64,000 bases of DNA from Paenibacillus melissococcoides (GTDB taxonomy: Bacteria > Bacillota > Bacilli > Paenibacillales > Paenibacillaceae): positions 62,001 to 126,000 of the forward strand of contig CALYLO010000003.1 of the NCBI GenBank assembly GCA_944800085.1, read 5' to 3'. Position 1 is the first letter of the stretch; each line of letters begins with the position of its first letter. Shown piece by piece: positions 52,124 through 61,932 of the stretch. Below the pieces are notes generated by a model, which was not told the origin of the DNA, did not search any database, and was given only the letters and a program-made list of their open reading frames with translations. The position numbers were made by a program, and so were the translations under genes.

Positions 52124-54052
52124 GTGAAATTATCCAGTGTCACGGTCCGCAAGCGGCTGTTCATCGGCACCGGACTCGTGTCTCTTGGCTTTCTAGCGCT
52201 CGTCGTTCGTCTTGCCTATGTCCAGCTGTGGGAGGGCGGGGAAATTACGGCCAAGGCGGAGGAGCTGTGGCGCAGAGACATCCCGGTTACGGCCAAGCGC
52301 GGGGAAGTGCTCGATCGGAACGGGGTGCGTCTGGCCTATAACGTGACTTCGCCGACGATTATGGCCGTTCCCGCCCAGATTCAGGATGCCGCGGCGACGG
52401 CTGCCCGGCTGGCACCGGTGCTGCAAATGAAAACGGAAGATGTCGAACAAATGATTAAGGTACGCAGGTCTATCGTCCATATTAAGCCGGGAGGCCGCAA
52501 AATATCGCTGGAAACGGCCCAGCAGGTCCGGGAAATGAACTTGCCCGGCATTGTTGTGGCAGAGGATAATAAAAGATATTATCCCTTTGGGGATCTGGCC
52601 TCCCATATTCTCGGCTTTACCGGCATCGACAATCAAGGGCTGACGGGCATCGAGCAGAGGTACAATGACGCCCTTAGCGGGCTGCAGGGAAGCGTGTCTT
52701 ACCTGTCCGACGCGAAGGGCCGCCAGATGCCGAATTCCTCGGAGACGTACGCCCCGCCGCGAGATGGATTAAATTTGCAATTGACGATTGACAAGCAAAT
52801 ACAGACAATAATGGAGCGGGAACTTGATCAGGCGATGCTCGAATTGAAGCCGAAGCATGTCATCTCGATTGCGATGGATCCGAACAACGGCGAGATATTG
52901 GCGATGGCGAGCCGCCCGAATTATGAACCGGCGCGGTACAAGGAGTATTCCTCGGAGGTGTATAACCGCAACCTGCCGATCTGGATGACGTACGAGCCAG
53001 GGTCTACTTTCAAGATCATTACGCTCGCCGCGGCGCTCGAGGAAGGCAAGGTCGATTTGTACAACGAGCATTTCTTTGACCCCGGGAGCATCGAGGTCGG
53101 GGGAGCTCGGCTCCGCTGCTGGAAGAGAGGCGGCCACGGCAGCCAGACCTTCCTCGAGGTGGTCGGCAATTCATGCAACCCCGGCTTTGTGACGCTGGGA
53201 CAGCGGTTAGGCAAGGAGACGCTGTTTGAGTACATACGGAATTTTGGCTTCGGCCAAAAATCGGGCATTGACCTGAGCGGGGAAGCGACGGGGATTTTGT
53301 TCAAGCTGAACCGGGTCGGCCCGGTCGAATTGGCGACGACCTCGTTCGGACAGGGCGTATCGGTGACGCCGATCCAGCAGATTGCGGCCGTCTCGGCGAC
53401 GATTAACGGAGGGAAGCTGTACCGTCCGCATGTGGCGAAGTCGTTCGAGCATCCCGAGACGGGGATGATCATCGACGAAGTCGAGCCGGAACTGGTCCGG
53501 CAGGTCATCTCTCCGGAGACGTCGGCGAAGGTGCGGGACGCGCTGGAGCATGTCGTCGCCCAAGGCTCGGGACGCAACGCGTTCATCGACGGCTACCGGG
53601 TCGGAGGAAAAACGGGCACGGCGCAAAAGGTTGTGAACGGACGTTATTCGCCGAATGAGCATATCGTATCTTTTGTCGGGTTCGCGCCGGCGGACGATCC
53701 GAAGATCGTCATCTATACGGCGGTGGACGATCCGCAAGGGATTCAGTTCGGGGGGCTGATTGCCGCTCCTATCGTCAAGCGCATCATGGAGGACGCGCTC
53801 CATTATATGGGAGTGGAACCGCGTCAGAAACAAGTACCCCGCGAATATAGATACAATGAGACGCCGATTGTGGCGGTTCCCAATCTGGTCGGCAAGACGT
53901 TGACCGATATTTACGAAGACATGAACATGAATTTTCAACTAGCCAAATCCGGCACGGGCAATACGGTCATACACCAGGCGCCCAAGCCGGGAACCCGTGT
54001 GGAGCGGGGATCGACGATCCGCATCTACATGGGCACGGAGACGGAGGAATAA
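52124..54052 (+). CDS. spoVD: Stage V sporulation protein D (class B PBP)
   Basis: SpoVD is the sporulation-specific transpeptidase for spore cortex, paired with the SEDS protein SpoVE (59417). It has one membrane segment (about 9-28), SxxK in GSTFKIITLAAAL (S294), SCN in GNSCNPGFVTLGQ and KTG in GGKTGTAQK (K496). One PASTA domain ends the protein (about 585-640). Having one, not two, PASTA domains distinguishes it from the preceding division PBP. The GTG start follows AAAGGAGGGG. A duplication of the two PBPs is the likely origin. Confidence 0.93.
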   Translation: MKLSSVTVRKRLFIGTGLVSLGFLALVVRLAYVQLWEGGEITAKAEELWRRDIPVTAKRGEVLDRNGVRLAYNVTSPTIMAVPAQIQDAAATAARLAPVLQMKTEDVEQMIKVRRSIVHIKPGGRKISLETAQQVREMNLPGIVVAEDNKRYYPFGDLASHILGFTGIDNQGLTGIEQRYNDALSGLQGSVSYLSDAKGRQMPNSSETYAPPRDGLNLQLTIDKQIQTIMERELDQAMLELKPKHVISIAMDPNNGEILAMASRPNYEPARYKEYSSEVYNRNLPIWMTYEPGSTFKIITLAAALEEGKVDLYNEHFFDPGSIEVGGARLRCWKRGGHGSQTFLEVVGNSCNPGFVTLGQRLGKETLFEYIRNFGFGQKSGIDLSGEATGILFKLNRVGPVELATTSFGQGVSVTPIQQIAAVSATINGGKLYRPHVAKSFEHPETGMIIDEVEPELVRQVISPETSAKVRDALEHVVAQGSGRNAFIDGYRVGGKTGTAQKVVNGRYSPNEHIVSFVGFAPADDPKIVIYTAVDDPQGIQFGGLIAAPIVKRIMEDALHYMGVEPRQKQVPREYRYNETPIVAVPNLVGKTLTDIYEDMNMNFQLAKSGTGNTVIHQAPKPGTRVERGSTIRIYMGTETEE

Positions 54053-54054
54053 CT

Positions 54055-55551
54055 ATGCAGGAAATGCGATTGTCCGAAGCATGCAAGCGAATGCTGAATG
54101 TGAAATGTACAGGAGACGAAGCTACGGTGGTGACCGGATTGGCGGTCGATTCACGCCAGGTCCGGCCGGGCGATCTGTTCTTCTGCGTCTCGGGCACGGC
54201 GGATGACGGCCACCGTTATGCGGAGCAGGCCGTGGACAAGGGAGCGGCGGCGCTTGTCGTGGAGCGGGAGCTGCCGCTTGCCGTTCCCCAGATTATCGTC
54301 CGCCAGGCCCGCCATGCGTTAGCGGTGCTGGCTGATGCCTTCTACCGTTCGCCGAGCCGGGACTTGAAGCTGATCGGCGTGACGGGAACGAACGGCAAGA
54401 CGACGACGACTTATCTGATAGAGCGGATATTGACCGATGCAGGCCGCAAAAGCGGCGTGATCGGCACGATCGAGATGCGCTATGACGGGCGCAAGCTGCC
54501 GATGTCGGGCACGACGCCGAATGCGCTTGAGCTCCAGCGTTCGCTGCGGGATATGGCCGACTGCGGCGTGGGGGCGGTCGCGATGGAGGTGTCTTCTCAT
54601 GCGCTCGACCAAGGCCGCGTGGAAGGCTGCCGCTTCCGGACAGCCGTATTTACGAACCTGACTCAGGATCATCTCGATTACCATGAGACGATGGAGTCGT
54701 ACCGCGACGCCAAGGGCTTGCTGTTCTCCCGGCTCGGGAACACGTTCGCCGAGCAAGAGGCGGAGCGTTCCTATGCCGTGTTGAACGCGGACGATCCGGC
54801 ATCGGCGCATTTCGCCAAGCTGACCGCCGCAGAGACGCTGACGTACGGCTTGTCGGCGTCCGCCGATATTCGGGCGGAGGACATCCGCATGAACGGCAAG
54901 GGAACGAGCTTCCGCGTCCATACGTTCCGCGGATCGGCCGACGTGCAGCTTCGCATGGTCGGCAAGTTCAATGTCTGCAACGCGCTCGCCGCCATCGCGG
55001 TCGGGCTGATTGAAGGCATCGCGCTGGACGACATTTGCGCCAGCCTCGAAGCGGTGCCGGGCGTGGCCGGGCGTGTCGAGGCCGTGGAGGCCGGACAGCC
55101 GTATACGGTCATCGTCGATTACGCGCATACGCCGGACGGCCTTGAGAACGTGCTGCAGAGCGTCAAGGAATTCGCCGAAGGCCGCATCATATCCGTATTC
55201 GGCTGCGGCGGGGACCGCGATCGGACGAAGCGGCCGATTATGGGCCAGATTTCGGCCCGATATGCCGACTACTCTATTATTACGTCCGACAATCCGCGCA
55301 CCGAGAATCCGGACCGGATTCTCGAGGATATCGAACGGGGGCTGACGGAGATGAAGGTCAGCCGTGACCGTTATGAATGCATCGTTGACCGAAGAGCCGC
55401 CATTGCGAAGGCTATTGATATGGCAAGCCCGATCGATGTAGTATTGATTGCGGGGAAAGGGCATGAGACCTATCAGATTATCGGCCGCGAAACCTTTGAT
55501 TTCGATGACCGCTTGGTAGCAAAAGAAGCGATAAGGGGAAAAGTGCAGTGA
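54055..55551 (+). CDS. murE: UDP-MurNAc-tripeptide synthetase MurE
   Basis: MurE adds the third amino acid of the stem peptide. The ATP-binding loop is VTGTNGKTTTTYL near residue 110. The substrate motif DNPRTENPD near 410 is the DNPR form that predicts meso-diaminopimelate rather than lysine. KGHETYQ is near the end. Length is 498. It starts two bases after the spoVD stop and overlaps murF by four bases (GTGA). Confidence 0.95.
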   Translation: MQEMRLSEACKRMLNVKCTGDEATVVTGLAVDSRQVRPGDLFFCVSGTADDGHRYAEQAVDKGAAALVVERELPLAVPQIIVRQARHALAVLADAFYRSPSRDLKLIGVTGTNGKTTTTYLIERILTDAGRKSGVIGTIEMRYDGRKLPMSGTTPNALELQRSLRDMADCGVGAVAMEVSSHALDQGRVEGCRFRTAVFTNLTQDHLDYHETMESYRDAKGLLFSRLGNTFAEQEAERSYAVLNADDPASAHFAKLTAAETLTYGLSASADIRAEDIRMNGKGTSFRVHTFRGSADVQLRMVGKFNVCNALAAIAVGLIEGIALDDICASLEAVPGVAGRVEAVEAGQPYTVIVDYAHTPDGLENVLQSVKEFAEGRIISVFGCGGDRDRTKRPIMGQISARYADYSIITSDNPRTENPDRILEDIERGLTEMKVSRDRYECIVDRRAAIAKAIDMASPIDVVLIAGKGHETYQIIGRETFDFDDRLVAKEAIRGKVQ

Positions 55552-56972
55552 TAGAGACAACCTTGGAACATATAGCGGAGCTGTGCGGCGGGACGTTGGC
55601 GGATCCGTCCGCAGGCTCGGCGAAGGTGCGCGGCGTATTTACCGATTCCCGCTCCGTGCTGCCCGGAGGGCTGTTCGTTCCTCTCGCCGGCGAACGATTC
55701 GACGGCCATGCTTATATGGAGGAGACGCTAAGCGCCGGGGCGGCCGGATCGCTCTGGCAGGATGATCGGGCGCTTCCCGGCGCTTCCGCGCCGCTGATTA
55801 TCGTGGAGGACACGTATGCAGCGCTGCAGCGGCTGGCCGCCGCTTATCTCGCGGAAGCCTGGGTCCAGGTGGTCGCCGTTACCGGGAGCAACGGCAAGAC
55901 GACGACCAAGGATCTGGTTGCGTCCGTCTTGTCGCAACGATATCGGGTACATAAGACCGATGGGAACTTCAACAATCATATCGGGCTTCCGCTGACGGTG
56001 CTCTCGATGCCGCCGGAGACGGAGATTGCGGTGCTCGAGATGGGCATGAGCGGCCGGGGAGAGATCGAGCTGCTCTCGAAGCTGGCGAGACCGGACCTGG
56101 CCGTCATCACCAATATCGGGGACGCTCATCTGCTCCAGCTCGGCAGCAGGGAGGAGATCGCCCGGGCGAAGCTGGAGATTACGGCCGGGCTGCGCGACGG
56201 CGGCTTGCTCGTCTGCCACGGGGACGAACCGCTTGTCGATCTGGCGCTGTCCGAACGGGAGCCGGGGGAGCGCATCCGCTTGCTCCGCTTCGGTGTGGGC
56301 GAACGATGCGAGCTGCGGCTGTCGCGCATGAGCGGCGACGGCAGCGGCACCGCATTCGCCGTGCCTTCCGCTGGCGGACAAGGCGAGGCTGTCTTCCGCA
56401 TCCCGCTGCTGGGGCAGCATAATGTGATGAACGCCATGGCCGCTCTGGCGGTTGGACGCCGCTTCGGCCTGACGGACGAACAGATTGCCGCCGGACTGGC
56501 CGGGGCGCGCATCAGCGGCATGCGCTTCGAGCGTCATGTCACGCCGCAGGGCTGGATCGTGCTGAATGACGCGTACAATGCGAACCCGACCTCGATGCGG
56601 GCGGCCTTGTACGTGCTGGCCGACATGAAGGGCGGGCGGCGCATCGCCGTGCTGGCCGACATGCTGGAGCTGGGACCGCAGGAAGCGGCGCTCCATTACG
56701 AGATCGGAGCGGAGCTTACCCCGGATACGGTCGATCTGCTGCTCACGTACGGCGAATTGGGCAGACATATCGCCGAAGGAGCCCGCGGCTCGCTGCCTGC
56801 CGAGGCCGTGCGCCCGTTCCAAGATAAAATGTCTTTGAAAGCATATTTGAAGCAAGAAGTGAGACCCGGCGATATCGTGCTCGTCAAGGCATCCCGGGGA
56901 ATGAAACTTGAAGAAGTTGTAAATGACTGGATCCGTAACACGGATTCGTCTGTGGGGCCACGGGAGGTGTAG
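55548..56972 (+). CDS. murF: UDP-MurNAc-tripeptide-D-Ala-D-Ala ligase MurF
   Basis: MurF adds D-Ala-D-Ala to complete the pentapeptide. The ATP loop VTGSNGKTTTKDLV is near residue 110, with DGNFNNHIGLPL and LEMGMSGRGEIELLS following, and the C-terminal domain has NDAYNANPTSM. Length is 474. The GTG start overlaps the murE stop, so translation is coupled. Confidence 0.95.
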   Translation: MIETTLEHIAELCGGTLADPSAGSAKVRGVFTDSRSVLPGGLFVPLAGERFDGHAYMEETLSAGAAGSLWQDDRALPGASAPLIIVEDTYAALQRLAAAYLAEAWVQVVAVTGSNGKTTTKDLVASVLSQRYRVHKTDGNFNNHIGLPLTVLSMPPETEIAVLEMGMSGRGEIELLSKLARPDLAVITNIGDAHLLQLGSREEIARAKLEITAGLRDGGLLVCHGDEPLVDLALSEREPGERIRLLRFGVGERCELRLSRMSGDGSGTAFAVPSAGGQGEAVFRIPLLGQHNVMNAMAALAVGRRFGLTDEQIAAGLAGARISGMRFERHVTPQGWIVLNDAYNANPTSMRAALYVLADMKGGRRIAVLADMLELGPQEAALHYEIGAELTPDTVDLLLTYGELGRHIAEGARGSLPAEAVRPFQDKMSLKAYLKQEVRPGDIVLVKASRGMKLEEVVNDWIRNTDSSVGPREV

Positions 56973-56975
56973 GGA

Positions 56976-57938
56976 TTGGACATCAAATTGATGTTAATGA
57001 CAATGGGCGTATCTTTCATCTTGGCTGTCATCCTCGGTCCGCTAACCATTCCGCTGCTTCGCAGACTCAAGTTCGGACAGCAGGTCCGCGATGACGGCCC
57101 GCAAGGCCATTTGAAAAAAGCAGGCACCCCTACGATGGGCGGCGCCATTATTTTGCTCGCCTTCACGCTTGCTTTTTTGAAATTTTCGGTAACCGACATT
57201 GATTTTTATGTGCTGCTCATCGCGACGCTCGGCTTCGGACTGATTGGATTTCTTGACGATTATATCAAAATCGTGTTCAAGCGTTCTCTCGGCCTGACCG
57301 CGAGACAGAAGCTGATCGGGCAGCTGGCGTGCTCCGCCGTGATTTGCGTGCTGCTGTGGCAGTCGGATCACAGCACCGTGCTGGCGGTTCCGGGCACGTC
57401 GTGGGGCCTTGACCTCGGTTGGTTCTATTATCCGTTCATCATTTTGATGATGCTGGCGATCAGCAATGCGGTCAATTTCACGGACGGCCTGGACGGCCTG
57501 CTCTCCGGCACAAGCGCGATCGCGCTGGCGGCCTTCGCGCTGATCGCGATGCAGCTGTCCGAGATCGCGGCCGCGGTGTGCGCGGCAGCCATGATCGGCG
57601 CCGTGCTCGGTTTCCTCGTCTTCAATGCGCATCCGGCCAAGGTGTTCATGGGCGATACCGGTTCGCTCGGCATCGGAGGCGCCATCGGGGCGATTGCCAT
57701 TTTGACGAAGACGGAGCTGCTGTTTCTCGTTATCGGCGGCATATTCGTTATCGAGATGCTGTCGGTCGTGATTCAAGTCGTCTCCTTCAAGACGCGAGGC
57801 AAGCGCGTATTCAAAATGAGTCCGATTCATCATCATTTCGAGTTGTCCGGCTGGTCGGAATGGCGCGTCGTCATCACCTTCTGGCTCGCGGGCATCGTGC
57901 TCGCCGGACTCGGATTATGGATCAACAAGGGGTTGTAG
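56976..57938 (+). CDS. mraY: Phospho-MurNAc-pentapeptide transferase MraY
   Basis: MraY makes lipid I from undecaprenyl phosphate and UDP-MurNAc-pentapeptide. It is a 320-residue membrane protein with about ten helices. Key motifs are KKAGTPTMGGAIIL, NAVNFTDGLDGL (catalytic aspartate region), NAHPAKVFMGDTGSL and the histidine cluster KMSPIHHHFELSGW. It starts at TTG with GGGAGGTGTAGGGA upstream. Confidence 0.96.
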   Translation: MDIKLMLMTMGVSFILAVILGPLTIPLLRRLKFGQQVRDDGPQGHLKKAGTPTMGGAIILLAFTLAFLKFSVTDIDFYVLLIATLGFGLIGFLDDYIKIVFKRSLGLTARQKLIGQLACSAVICVLLWQSDHSTVLAVPGTSWGLDLGWFYYPFIILMMLAISNAVNFTDGLDGLLSGTSAIALAAFALIAMQLSEIAAAVCAAAMIGAVLGFLVFNAHPAKVFMGDTGSLGIGGAIGAIAILTKTELLFLVIGGIFVIEMLSVVIQVVSFKTRGKRVFKMSPIHHHFELSGWSEWRVVITFWLAGIVLAGLGLWINKGL

Positions 57939-57941
57939 CAG

Positions 57942-59369
57942 ATGGAACATCCAGATACGTACCAAGGAAAGCGCGTCGTCGTTCTCGGCCTGGCCAAGAG
58001 CGGCGTCAGTGTGGCTAAGACGTTTCATGAACGCGGTGCCCTCGTTACCGTCAATGATAAGAAAGAGCGCCACAAATGCCCTGAAGCTTCGGAGCTGGAA
58101 GCTTTGGGCATTTGTGTTGTATGCGGCCATCACCCGGATGATCTGCTCGATGCCGGCGTCCAGCTCGTCGTCAAAAATCCGGGCATTCCGTATACGGCGC
58201 CGCCTGTGCGCCAGGCGCTTGAGCTCGGCATCGAGGTCGTGACCGAGGTGGAGGTCGCTTACCATCTCAGTACGGCGCCGATCATCGGCATCACGGGCAG
58301 CAACGGCAAGACGACGACGACGACCTGGGTCGGCAATATGCTCGAAGCGGCAGGGCTTCGTCCGATCGTCGCCGGCAATATCGGCACGCCGCTCTGCCAG
58401 GCGGCCGCAGAAGCGAGCGCGGACAACGTGCTGGTCGCCGAGCTGAGCAGCTTCCAGCTCAAGGGGACATTCGCCTTCCGTCCGCGTGTCGCCAGCTTGC
58501 TGAACATGTCGGAGACCCATTTGGATTATCATGGGACGATGGAGGATTATGTCCAGTCCAAGGCCCGCTTGTTCCGCAATATGGCGAACGGGGATGTCGC
58601 CGTGCTCCATGCGGACGATGCGACCTGCCGGGCGCTCGCTCCGGAGATCGGCGCCCGAATCTGGTGGGTGTCATCCACGCAGCGCGTCGAATGCGGCGTA
58701 TACGTCGAGCCTCCCTATCCGGCAGGGGCCGGGGAAGGGAAGGAGGAAGAACGTCAATTGGTGTACGCGGATGAAGCCGGGCGCTTGCATCCGATCATCG
58801 GCGTGCGGGAGATCGGCGTTCCCGGGCGTTACAATGTGGACAACGCCTTGGCGGCCGTGGCCATCTCGATTGCGGCGGGCGCCGAACCTGCGGCGCTGGC
58901 GGAGCCGCTCCGTTCGTTCCGGGGCGTGGAGCACCGGCTCGAGTACGTGGGCGAGGTGAACGGCGCATCGTACTATAACAACTCCAAGGCGACGAATACC
59001 AAGGCGACGCTGATGGCGCTGGAGGCGTTCGAAGCGCCGGTCGTCCTGATCGCCGGCGGCCTGGACCGCGGGCTTGATTTCCTGGAGCTCGTTCCGGTGC
59101 TGAAGGAGCGGGCCGCGGCCGTCGTCACGATGGGCGAGACGAGAAAGAGTTTGGCCGCCATCGCCGCGAAGGCGGGTTTAACGAACGTAGCGGTCGTCGA
59201 CAATGTAGATAATGCATCGGAAGCCGTCTCGGAAGCGGTGCGCCTGGCGGCCGGCTATGCCAAGCCGGGCGATGTCGTGCTGCTGTCGCCGGCTTGCGCG
59301 AGCTGGGATATGTTCCCTTCCTATGAAGAGCGCGGACGAATGTTTAAGGCGGCGGTGCATAGTCTTTAA
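57942..59369 (+). CDS. murD: UDP-MurNAc-L-Ala-D-Glu ligase MurD
   Basis: MurD adds D-glutamate to UDP-MurNAc-L-alanine. The start has a Rossmann-like VVVLGLAKSGVSVAKTF. The ATP loop is ITGSNGKTTTTTWVG near residue 115, and YNNSKATNTKATLMAL near 345 and SPACASWDMFPSYEERG near the end are typical. A short acidic insertion (GAGEGKEEER) around residue 265 is the only oddity. It starts three bases after mraY. Confidence 0.95.
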   Translation: MEHPDTYQGKRVVVLGLAKSGVSVAKTFHERGALVTVNDKKERHKCPEASELEALGICVVCGHHPDDLLDAGVQLVVKNPGIPYTAPPVRQALELGIEVVTEVEVAYHLSTAPIIGITGSNGKTTTTTWVGNMLEAAGLRPIVAGNIGTPLCQAAAEASADNVLVAELSSFQLKGTFAFRPRVASLLNMSETHLDYHGTMEDYVQSKARLFRNMANGDVAVLHADDATCRALAPEIGARIWWVSSTQRVECGVYVEPPYPAGAGEGKEEERQLVYADEAGRLHPIIGVREIGVPGRYNVDNALAAVAISIAAGAEPAALAEPLRSFRGVEHRLEYVGEVNGASYYNNSKATNTKATLMALEAFEAPVVLIAGGLDRGLDFLELVPVLKERAAAVVTMGETRKSLAAIAAKAGLTNVAVVDNVDNASEAVSEAVRLAAGYAKPGDVVLLSPACASWDMFPSYEERGRMFKAAVHSL

Positions 59370-59416
59370 GTAGGGGGGTGTTCAAGCCCCTACATTGTCC
59401 AATGAGGTGTACCGCA

Positions 59417-60514
59417 ATGGTCAAAGCACGGACCGCTCCCGATTTGTGGCTTATCGGCTCTATTCTCTCTTTGCTGGCGATAGGCATTGTCATGGTGTAC
59501 AGTGCCGGCGCCGTCATCGCCTTTCACGATTACGGCGACTCGTTCTATTTCGTCAAGCGGCAGCTGCTGTTCGCCGTACTGGGACTGGCTGCCATGTTCG
59601 TCACGATGAACACCGATTACCGGATATGGGCCCGGTATGCGAAGGTCGGCTTGCTGATCTGCTTCGGGCTGCTGATCATCGTGCTTATTCCGGGCATCGG
59701 AGACGTCCGGGGCGGCGCGCGCAGTTGGCTTGGCATCGGATCGTTCGGCATCCAGCCTTCGGAATTCATGAAGCTCGGCATGGTTATTTTTCTGGCTAAA
59801 ATGCTGTCCGACGAGCAGATAAAAATCGATCGGTTCATGACCGGGCTGCTGCCGCCGCTCGGGGTGATGGGGGCGGCGTTCGGGCTTATTATGCTTCAGC
59901 CCGATCTTGGGACAGGCACGGTCATGATGGGCGCTTCGCTGCTGCTCATCTTCACGGGAGGGGCCCAGATCAAGCATCTGGCCTCGCTGGCCCTCGTCGG
60001 GGCGGCCGGGTTCGTCGGCCTGATTCTCGCGGCGCCTTACCGTTTGCAGCGCATCACCGCGTTTCTCGATCCGTGGCAGGACCCGCTCGGCGCGGGGTAT
60101 CAGTCGATCCAGTCGCTGTATGCGATCGGACCGGGCGGATTGGTCGGCCTCGGATTGGGGGCAAGCCGCCAGAAATACAATTATGTGCCCGAGCCGCAGA
60201 CCGATTTTATCTTCTCCATCTTGGCGGAAGAGCTTGGGTTCATTGGCGGCGTTACCGTAGTAATGTTATTCTTGATTCTAGTATGGCGCGGCATGCGGGC
60301 GGCGATGACGGCCCCGGACACGTTCGGCAGCCTGTTGGCCGTCGGGATCGTCGGCATCGTGGCCGTGCAGGTTCTTATCAATATTGGCGTTGTCATCGGC
60401 TTGATGCCGGTGACAGGCATTACGCTGCCATTAATAAGCTATGGCGGCTCTTCCTTGACATTGATGCTGACTTCACTGGGCATCTTGTTGAACATATCAC
60501 GTTATGCGAGGTGA
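59417..60514 (+). CDS. spoVE: SEDS-family glycosyltransferase SpoVE (FtsW/RodA/SpoVE)
   Basis: A 365-residue protein with about ten membrane helices. SEDS proteins polymerise lipid II into glycan strands with a partner class B PBP. GIQPSEFMKLGMVIFLA, QPDLGTG and NIGVVIGLMPVTGITLPLISYGGSS are family signatures. The position between murD and murG is that of spoVE in B. subtilis, so the partner is probably SpoVD; FtsW function cannot be ruled out. GAGGTG precedes the ATG at 59417. Confidence 0.9.
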   Translation: MVKARTAPDLWLIGSILSLLAIGIVMVYSAGAVIAFHDYGDSFYFVKRQLLFAVLGLAAMFVTMNTDYRIWARYAKVGLLICFGLLIIVLIPGIGDVRGGARSWLGIGSFGIQPSEFMKLGMVIFLAKMLSDEQIKIDRFMTGLLPPLGVMGAAFGLIMLQPDLGTGTVMMGASLLLIFTGGAQIKHLASLALVGAAGFVGLILAAPYRLQRITAFLDPWQDPLGAGYQSIQSLYAIGPGGLVGLGLGASRQKYNYVPEPQTDFIFSILAEELGFIGGVTVVMLFLILVWRGMRAAMTAPDTFGSLLAVGIVGIVAVQVLINIGVVIGLMPVTGITLPLISYGGSSLTLMLTSLGILLNISRYAR

Positions 60515-60519
60515 ACGAG

Positions 60520-61626
60520 ATGCGCGTCGTGCTGAGCGGCGGCGGCACGGGTGGTCATATTTATCCGGCTGTCGCCATCGCGAGGGAATGCGAGAAACGC
60601 TATCCCGACTGCACTTTTTTATATATTGGAACCGATAGAGGCCTGGAGAGCCGGCTTGTTCCCGAGGAAGGTCTCCCTTTTGCCTCTATCGACATCACCG
60701 GATTTCGCCGCAAGCTCTCGTTTGACAACGTCAAGACGGTTATGCGCTTCCTGAAGGGCGTGAGCAAGGCTAAGGCGATGCTGGCCGAATTCAAGCCGGA
60801 TGTCGTCATCGGAACCGGAGGGTATGTATGCGGGCCGGTCGTCTACGCGGCCGCCAAGATGGGCATCCCGACGGTCATCCATGAACAGAATGTCATTCCC
60901 GGGCTGACCAACAAGTTCCTCAGCCGATATGTCAGCCTGGTGGCGGTCAGCTTCGAGCAATCGGCCGCCTATTTCAAGAAGGCGAAGCAGGTCGTCTGCA
61001 CCGGCAACCCGCGGGCGACCGCGGTCGCGCAAGCGAACCGGGAGCGGGGCTTCGCCTCGCTCGGCCTGCCGATGGACAGCCGCGTGGTGCTGATCGTCGG
61101 CGGCAGCCGCGGCGCACAGGCGGTCAACCAGGCGATGATTGGAATGGTCCCGCTGCTGAAGCGGCTGCCGGACGTTCATTTCGTCTATGTTACCGGCCAG
61201 CATTATTATGAGCATACGCGGGCAGCCGTCCTCAAATCGAGCGCGTCCGTGCGCAATCATCTCCATGTGCTTCCCTATATCGGCAATATGCCGGAGGTGC
61301 TGGCCGCGACGACGCTCGCGGTAAGCCGGGCGGGGGCCTCCTCGCTGGCGGAGCTGACATCGCTTGGCATCCCGTCGGTGCTCATTCCTTCGCCCAATGT
61401 GACGAATAATCACCAGGAGGCTAACGCGCGATCGTTGGCCGACGCCGGAGCGGCCATCATGATGCTGGAGCGGGAGCTCAGCTCGACCGCGCTCTTCGAT
61501 ACGATCAAGCGGTTGATGACCGACGAGGAGGCGCGAAGCCGAATGTCGGCCCGGGCCAAAGCGTTCGGCCAGCCGGACGCCGCGGAGCGCGTCGCAATTG
61601 AATTGGAACGATTGACGGGCAAGTGA
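60520..61626 (+). CDS. murG: Lipid II synthase MurG
   Basis: MurG adds GlcNAc to lipid I at the inner membrane face. SGGGTGGHIYPAVAIARE at residues 5-22 is the first G-loop, and VIVGGSRGAQAVNQAM the donor-side loop; RAGASSLAELTSLG binds UDP. Length is 368. The ATG at 60520 lies six bases after GAGGTGA; the frame is open far upstream inside spoVE but without signal. It is five bases after the spoVE stop. Confidence 0.95.
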   Translation: MRVVLSGGGTGGHIYPAVAIARECEKRYPDCTFLYIGTDRGLESRLVPEEGLPFASIDITGFRRKLSFDNVKTVMRFLKGVSKAKAMLAEFKPDVVIGTGGYVCGPVVYAAAKMGIPTVIHEQNVIPGLTNKFLSRYVSLVAVSFEQSAAYFKKAKQVVCTGNPRATAVAQANRERGFASLGLPMDSRVVLIVGGSRGAQAVNQAMIGMVPLLKRLPDVHFVYVTGQHYYEHTRAAVLKSSASVRNHLHVLPYIGNMPEVLAATTLAVSRAGASSLAELTSLGIPSVLIPSPNVTNNHQEANARSLADAGAAIMMLERELSSTALFDTIKRLMTDEEARSRMSARAKAFGQPDAAERVAIELERLTGK

Positions 61627-61932
61627 ACCTTGCCCGATTTGTGCGTCTCGGACCAGATGCAGGGAGGGCGTCCGCTCTCGCTGCGCACAGGTGCTTCCAC
61701 CACGTTGCAGGGCTGCGGCGAGCGGGGTTAGCCGGGGGCCGTCCGTCGAAGGGCAGGGGCGGCCGGTATGGCGAAGCGACGCGCCCTTTCCGTCTGGGCA
61801 CCTGTCACACAACGTGTTACGGCTACATAAGATACCCTATACATCGTGACAGCCAGTGCCGGTTGCCGGACACGGACGTTGCATCGTTCTATCGCGGACG
61901 ACAGGATGAGTGGGTTTAAGGAGGTTCATCAT
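61627..61932. other. Non-coding gap between murG and murB
   Basis: About 300 bases with no convincing gene; the frames present have no ribosome binding site. CTGTCAC/GTGACAG-like matching around 61802-61855 hints at an inverted repeat. A murB promoter may lie here, but no box pair is convincing. Confidence 0.4.

Noticed and set aside
61623..61919. Frames in the murG-murB gap
   Set aside because: They lack ribosome binding sites, overlap the murG end or the murB upstream region, and have low-complexity translations.
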